From a virus: a stretch of 27,001 nt of DNA. Of the stretch, positions 24,648 to 27,001 are shown in pieces (positions within the stretch are counted from its first letter, which is position 1; each line of letters opens with the position of its first letter). The notes under the pieces were generated by a model. The model saw only the letters and a program-made list of their open reading frames with translations, was not told where the DNA came from and ran no database searches. Made by a program: the position numbers and the translations under genes. Location of the stretch: positions 1-27,001 of the IMG/VR virus record IMGVR_UViG_3300032299_001609; one strand, 5' to 3'.

Positions 24648-24651
24648 GAAT

Positions 24652-26355
24652 ATGTCTAAAAAATCCGACAAAACTGAGTTTTATTTAGGAAATCCTAATC
24701 TTCCAGCAGCTGGTGCAGTAATAGCTTACGAGCCATGGATGGTAAAAGAGCTTCAAAAAGCTAAAGATAATATATTATATTTTGCAGAAAATTTCTTTTA
24801 TATTATTAACCTAGATAGAGGTAGAGAAAAAATTAAGATGCATCCCTGCCAAAAGCGTGCTATTAGGAAAATGAGAGACAATAGATTCTTTATTCTTCTA
24901 GCATCTAGACAGATCGGCAAGTCTACCATGATGACCATCTACATTTTATGGCAAGCTTGTTTCTTGGATGATCAAAGAATTCTTCTAGTAGCTAACAAAG
25001 AAGCAACAGCTATTGAAATCTTCCAAAGAGTACGGCTAGCGTTCGAAGAGCTTCCAGTATGGTTAAAGCCTGGTGTTAAGGAGTATGGTAAGACTTCAAT
25101 GACACTAGATAATGGTAGTAGAATAGGTATTACAACTACAACCGGTACGGCTGCTCGTGGTCAATCCGTTAATTGCTTAGTAATTGATGAGATGGCCTTT
25201 ATCGAACCTCATTTAGTTGAAGAGTTTTGGAAATCAGTTTTTCCTATTATTACTTCATCTAAAAAATCTAAAGTGTTTGTTTGTTCTACTTCTAATGGTA
25301 CAGATAACTTATTTTATAAGTTATATGATGGCGCAGAAAAAGGAGAGAATGGATGGGCATATGATAAGATTAAATGGGATGAGGTACCAGGTAGAGATGA
25401 AAAATGGGCTGCTAACACTAGACAAGCTATTGGATCTATTGAAGCATGGCTTCAGGAATTTGAATGTCAATTCTTATCTTCAGGTGAATCGTCTATTGAT
25501 GAAGCTCTTTTCGCAGAAATGTCTCAGCAGTGTACCGAGCCTAAGATACTACTAGATGAAGGAAACTATAGAATATGGGAGGAACCAGACTCTTCTAGAG
25601 TGTATGTTGCAGGAGTTGATATATCTGAAGGGGTGGGTGTAGATGCATCTGTTATTCAAATTTTAGATATAACTGATTTGAGAGATATTAAGCAGGTTGC
25701 TACTTATCATAATAGACATATACCACCTTTAGAGTTTGCTAATAAAGTACACACCATACTTAAGAACTGGGGATCACCTTTAGCCTTAATAGAGAGAAAT
25801 AATTGCGGAGCGCAGGTAGTTGATAGATTAGCGTTTGATATGGGATATGAGAAGGTAGTATCCTATGGCGCTAAAGTAGCTAATAGAGCAAAACCTCAAA
25901 TGGGTATGATAGCTCATACTAATACCAAATATAAAGGTGTAATGAACATGAGGTATTTTATAAATGAAATGCGATCTGTTACTATAAGAGACATAGATAC
26001 ACTAAAAGAATTAAAAGACTTTGTAAGATATCCTAACGGTACTTGGAAGGCAAAAGGAGGGTATCATGATGATAGAGTAATGTCTTTAATGTATAGCTTG
26101 TTTATATTAGAAAAAGAATTAACTGAAAGATACTTTGAGATAGTAGAGTTAGATGATCATGGAAAACCTAGCTTTATAGAACCTATGGACTTTGGAGTAG
26201 CTATGTTTGAAGATCCTACCTCTATATATAGTGATTTTGAAGTAGTCGGACTAAATAATACATACATAACTCCTATAGTATTTGGTATGGGTGAGTCCAG
26301 TCAAAATGCTGAAATAGACTTTCTTATGCAGGAGGGATGGGTTCCTTATTCATAA
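24652..26355 (+). CDS. 17: Terminase large subunit (gp17-like)
   Basis: 567 residues, in the usual range for the gp17 family (T4 610 aa). The ATPase domain has a Walker A-type loop SRQIGKST (residues 85-92), a Walker B VIDEM with D179 and E180, and a coupling motif STSNG (residues 212-216). The RNase H-like nuclease domain shows its three acidic positions: D323 in AGVDISEG, E381 in ALIERNN, and D473/D474 in YHDDRV. The product should bind the prohead portal, translocate DNA with ATP and cut concatemers. The start is 17 bp from the divergent acidic gene, and the next gene starts 1 nt after its stop, so the tube gene is co-expressed. A small terminase subunit is not visible in the window. The start context has no Shine-Dalgarno and no clear plus-strand late box. 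Confidence 0.95.
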   Translation: MSKKSDKTEFYLGNPNLPAAGAVIAYEPWMVKELQKAKDNILYFAENFFYIINLDRGREKIKMHPCQKRAIRKMRDNRFFILLASRQIGKSTMMTIYILWQACFLDDQRILLVANKEATAIEIFQRVRLAFEELPVWLKPGVKEYGKTSMTLDNGSRIGITTTTGTAARGQSVNCLVIDEMAFIEPHLVEEFWKSVFPIITSSKKSKVFVCSTSNGTDNLFYKLYDGAEKGENGWAYDKIKWDEVPGRDEKWAANTRQAIGSIEAWLQEFECQFLSSGESSIDEALFAEMSQQCTEPKILLDEGNYRIWEEPDSSRVYVAGVDISEGVGVDASVIQILDITDLRDIKQVATYHNRHIPPLEFANKVHTILKNWGSPLALIERNNCGAQVVDRLAFDMGYEKVVSYGAKVANRAKPQMGMIAHTNTKYKGVMNMRYFINEMRSVTIRDIDTLKELKDFVRYPNGTWKAKGGYHDDRVMSLMYSLFILEKELTERYFEIVELDDHGKPSFIEPMDFGVAMFEDPTSIYSDFEVVGLNNTYITPIVFGMGESSQNAEIDFLMQEGWVPYS

Positions 26356-26356
26356 T

Positions 26357-26926
26357 ATGAGCGCTTATAAACAGTCAGTTTTAAATAAATCGAGAGTTGA
26401 TAAGTTTCGGCTTGTGTTTCAATTACCTAATGCTCTTAAAAAGATAAACAAATCGTCAGAACGTCAAAACTCCACTGTATATCAGGATTCTATGCAGTTT
26501 TCAATATATGGTACGGTAGTACCTGGTATTACAGTACCGGCTCTTGAGATTAGATACGCTGGTAACACACTTTACAACTCAACTCACAGTAAAAATTCAT
26601 ACCCACCAGTAACTGTAAATTTCACTATAGATAATGAATATAACAACTATTGGGTTATATATAAGTGGATAAACTTACTACACGATCAAAAATCCGGTAC
26701 TTTTGATAAAGACGAGCTTATACAAGACGATGTATTTAAAGATTACCAGACAGATTTAACGATATACGGTTTAGATGAGTTTAATAAAGAAAAAATAGCA
26801 TTTAATTATACAAAAGCCTTCCCCACAGACCTGGGAGGTATAAGTTTTAATTACAGAGAAAGTAACGAAATTGAATCTTCATTTACTTTTGTGTATTCTC
26901 AGCTACATACTACCCTTTTAGGGTAA
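26357..26926 (+). CDS. Tail tube family protein (gp19/gp54-like)
   Basis: 189 residues (T4 gp19 is 163 aa). The C-terminal half carries the tube-family signature: AFPTDLGGISFNYRESNEIE followed by SSFTFVYSQLH, matching the P-T-x-x-G-x-I-x-x-x-x-x-S-N-E-I-x-x-F block of T4 gp19. Upstream are a VPGITVPALEIRYAGNTL strand pair and a helical YNNYWVIYKWINLLHDQ segment, also in family order. It would be the main tube subunit or a related baseplate-tube initiator such as gp54; the sequence alone does not separate these. It lies between the terminase and the sheath gene, so tube precedes sheath, whereas in T4 sheath (18) precedes tube (19). It is co-transcribed with the terminase (1-nt gap). Confidence 0.75.
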   Translation: MSAYKQSVLNKSRVDKFRLVFQLPNALKKINKSSERQNSTVYQDSMQFSIYGTVVPGITVPALEIRYAGNTLYNSTHSKNSYPPVTVNFTIDNEYNNYWVIYKWINLLHDQKSGTFDKDELIQDDVFKDYQTDLTIYGLDEFNKEKIAFNYTKAFPTDLGGISFNYRESNEIESSFTFVYSQLHTTLLG

Positions 26927-26943
26927 AAATTACTTACAAAAGC

Positions 26944-26951
26944 CATAAATA
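26944..26951 (+). promoter_or_regulatory. T4-late-type promoter box CATAAATA
   Basis: CATAAATA, spacer ATTAC (5 nt), then ATG at 26957 of the sheath gene. It lies in a 30-bp gap after the tube gene. Confidence 0.75.
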
Positions 26952-26956
26952 ATTAC

Positions 26957-27001
26957 ATGGCTAAACGAACAATTAATTCTCCTGGTGTTGAGATTAGAGA
27001 A
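26957..27001 (+). CDS. 18: Tail sheath protein, 3' partial (first 15 codons)
   Basis: Only MAKRTINSPGVEIRE is inside the window. The S-P-G-V-E-I-R-E segment is the characteristic N-terminus of contractile tail sheath (gp18-like) proteins of marine T4-like phages; T4 gp18 itself begins with a similar L-S-P-G-I-E-L-K-E. It follows the tube gene after 30 bp and has its own late box, as expected for a very abundant protein. Confidence 0.8.
   Translation, partial: MAKRTINSPGVEIRE

Noticed and set aside
26322-26337. AGGAGG near the end of the terminase as the ribosome site of the tube gene
   Set aside because: It is about 20 nt from the ATG, too far for normal use.

Overview
The window looks like the late (virion) region of a T4-like, contractile-tailed marine phage with AT-rich DNA. 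The firm anchors sit at the right end: a large terminase (gp17-like, 24652-26355), a tail-tube-family protein (26357-26926) and the first 15 codons of a tail sheath protein (26957 to the window edge). A gp14-like neck protein lies at 4973-5749 on the minus strand. The sequence does not fix the host. The protein styles resemble those of cyanophages and other marine T4-like phages.

Most of the window (1-23531) is an unusually rich set of large fibre or adhesin proteins: a Cys-rich YadA-head-like repeat fibre (1-2924, 5' end outside the window), a beta-helix protein (6179-8743), two paralogous large structural proteins (8740-12048 and 12059-16126), a leucine-rich-repeat fibre (16128-18734), a smaller structural protein (18744-20060), and a minus-strand 1156-residue protein with a PA14-like region, a poly-Thr linker and a seven-bladed FG-GAP-type propeller (20061-23531). 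Between the first fibre and the neck gene lie a family 9 glycosyltransferase, a sulfotransferase and an 81-residue unknown. An acidic, low-complexity minus-strand gene (23627-24634) is divergent from the terminase.

Genes are packed tightly, with no room for tRNAs. A T4-late-type box, NATAAATA, stands exactly 5 nt (once 6 nt) before the ATG of nearly every gene that heads a transcription unit, on both strands. In T4 geometry that places the transcription start on, or within a base of, the start codon, so these late mRNAs may be leaderless. The same box-spacer-ATG unit also occurs in frame inside the acidic gene, predicting a nested C-terminal product of 185 residues. Two clear hairpin terminators separate units (4944-4968 and 23580-23608).

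Inferred units: plus 1-4663; plus 4677-4922; minus 6110-4973; plus 6179-18734; plus 18744-20060; minus 23531-20061; minus 24634-23627 (with an internal start at 24184); plus 24652-26926; plus 26957 onward.
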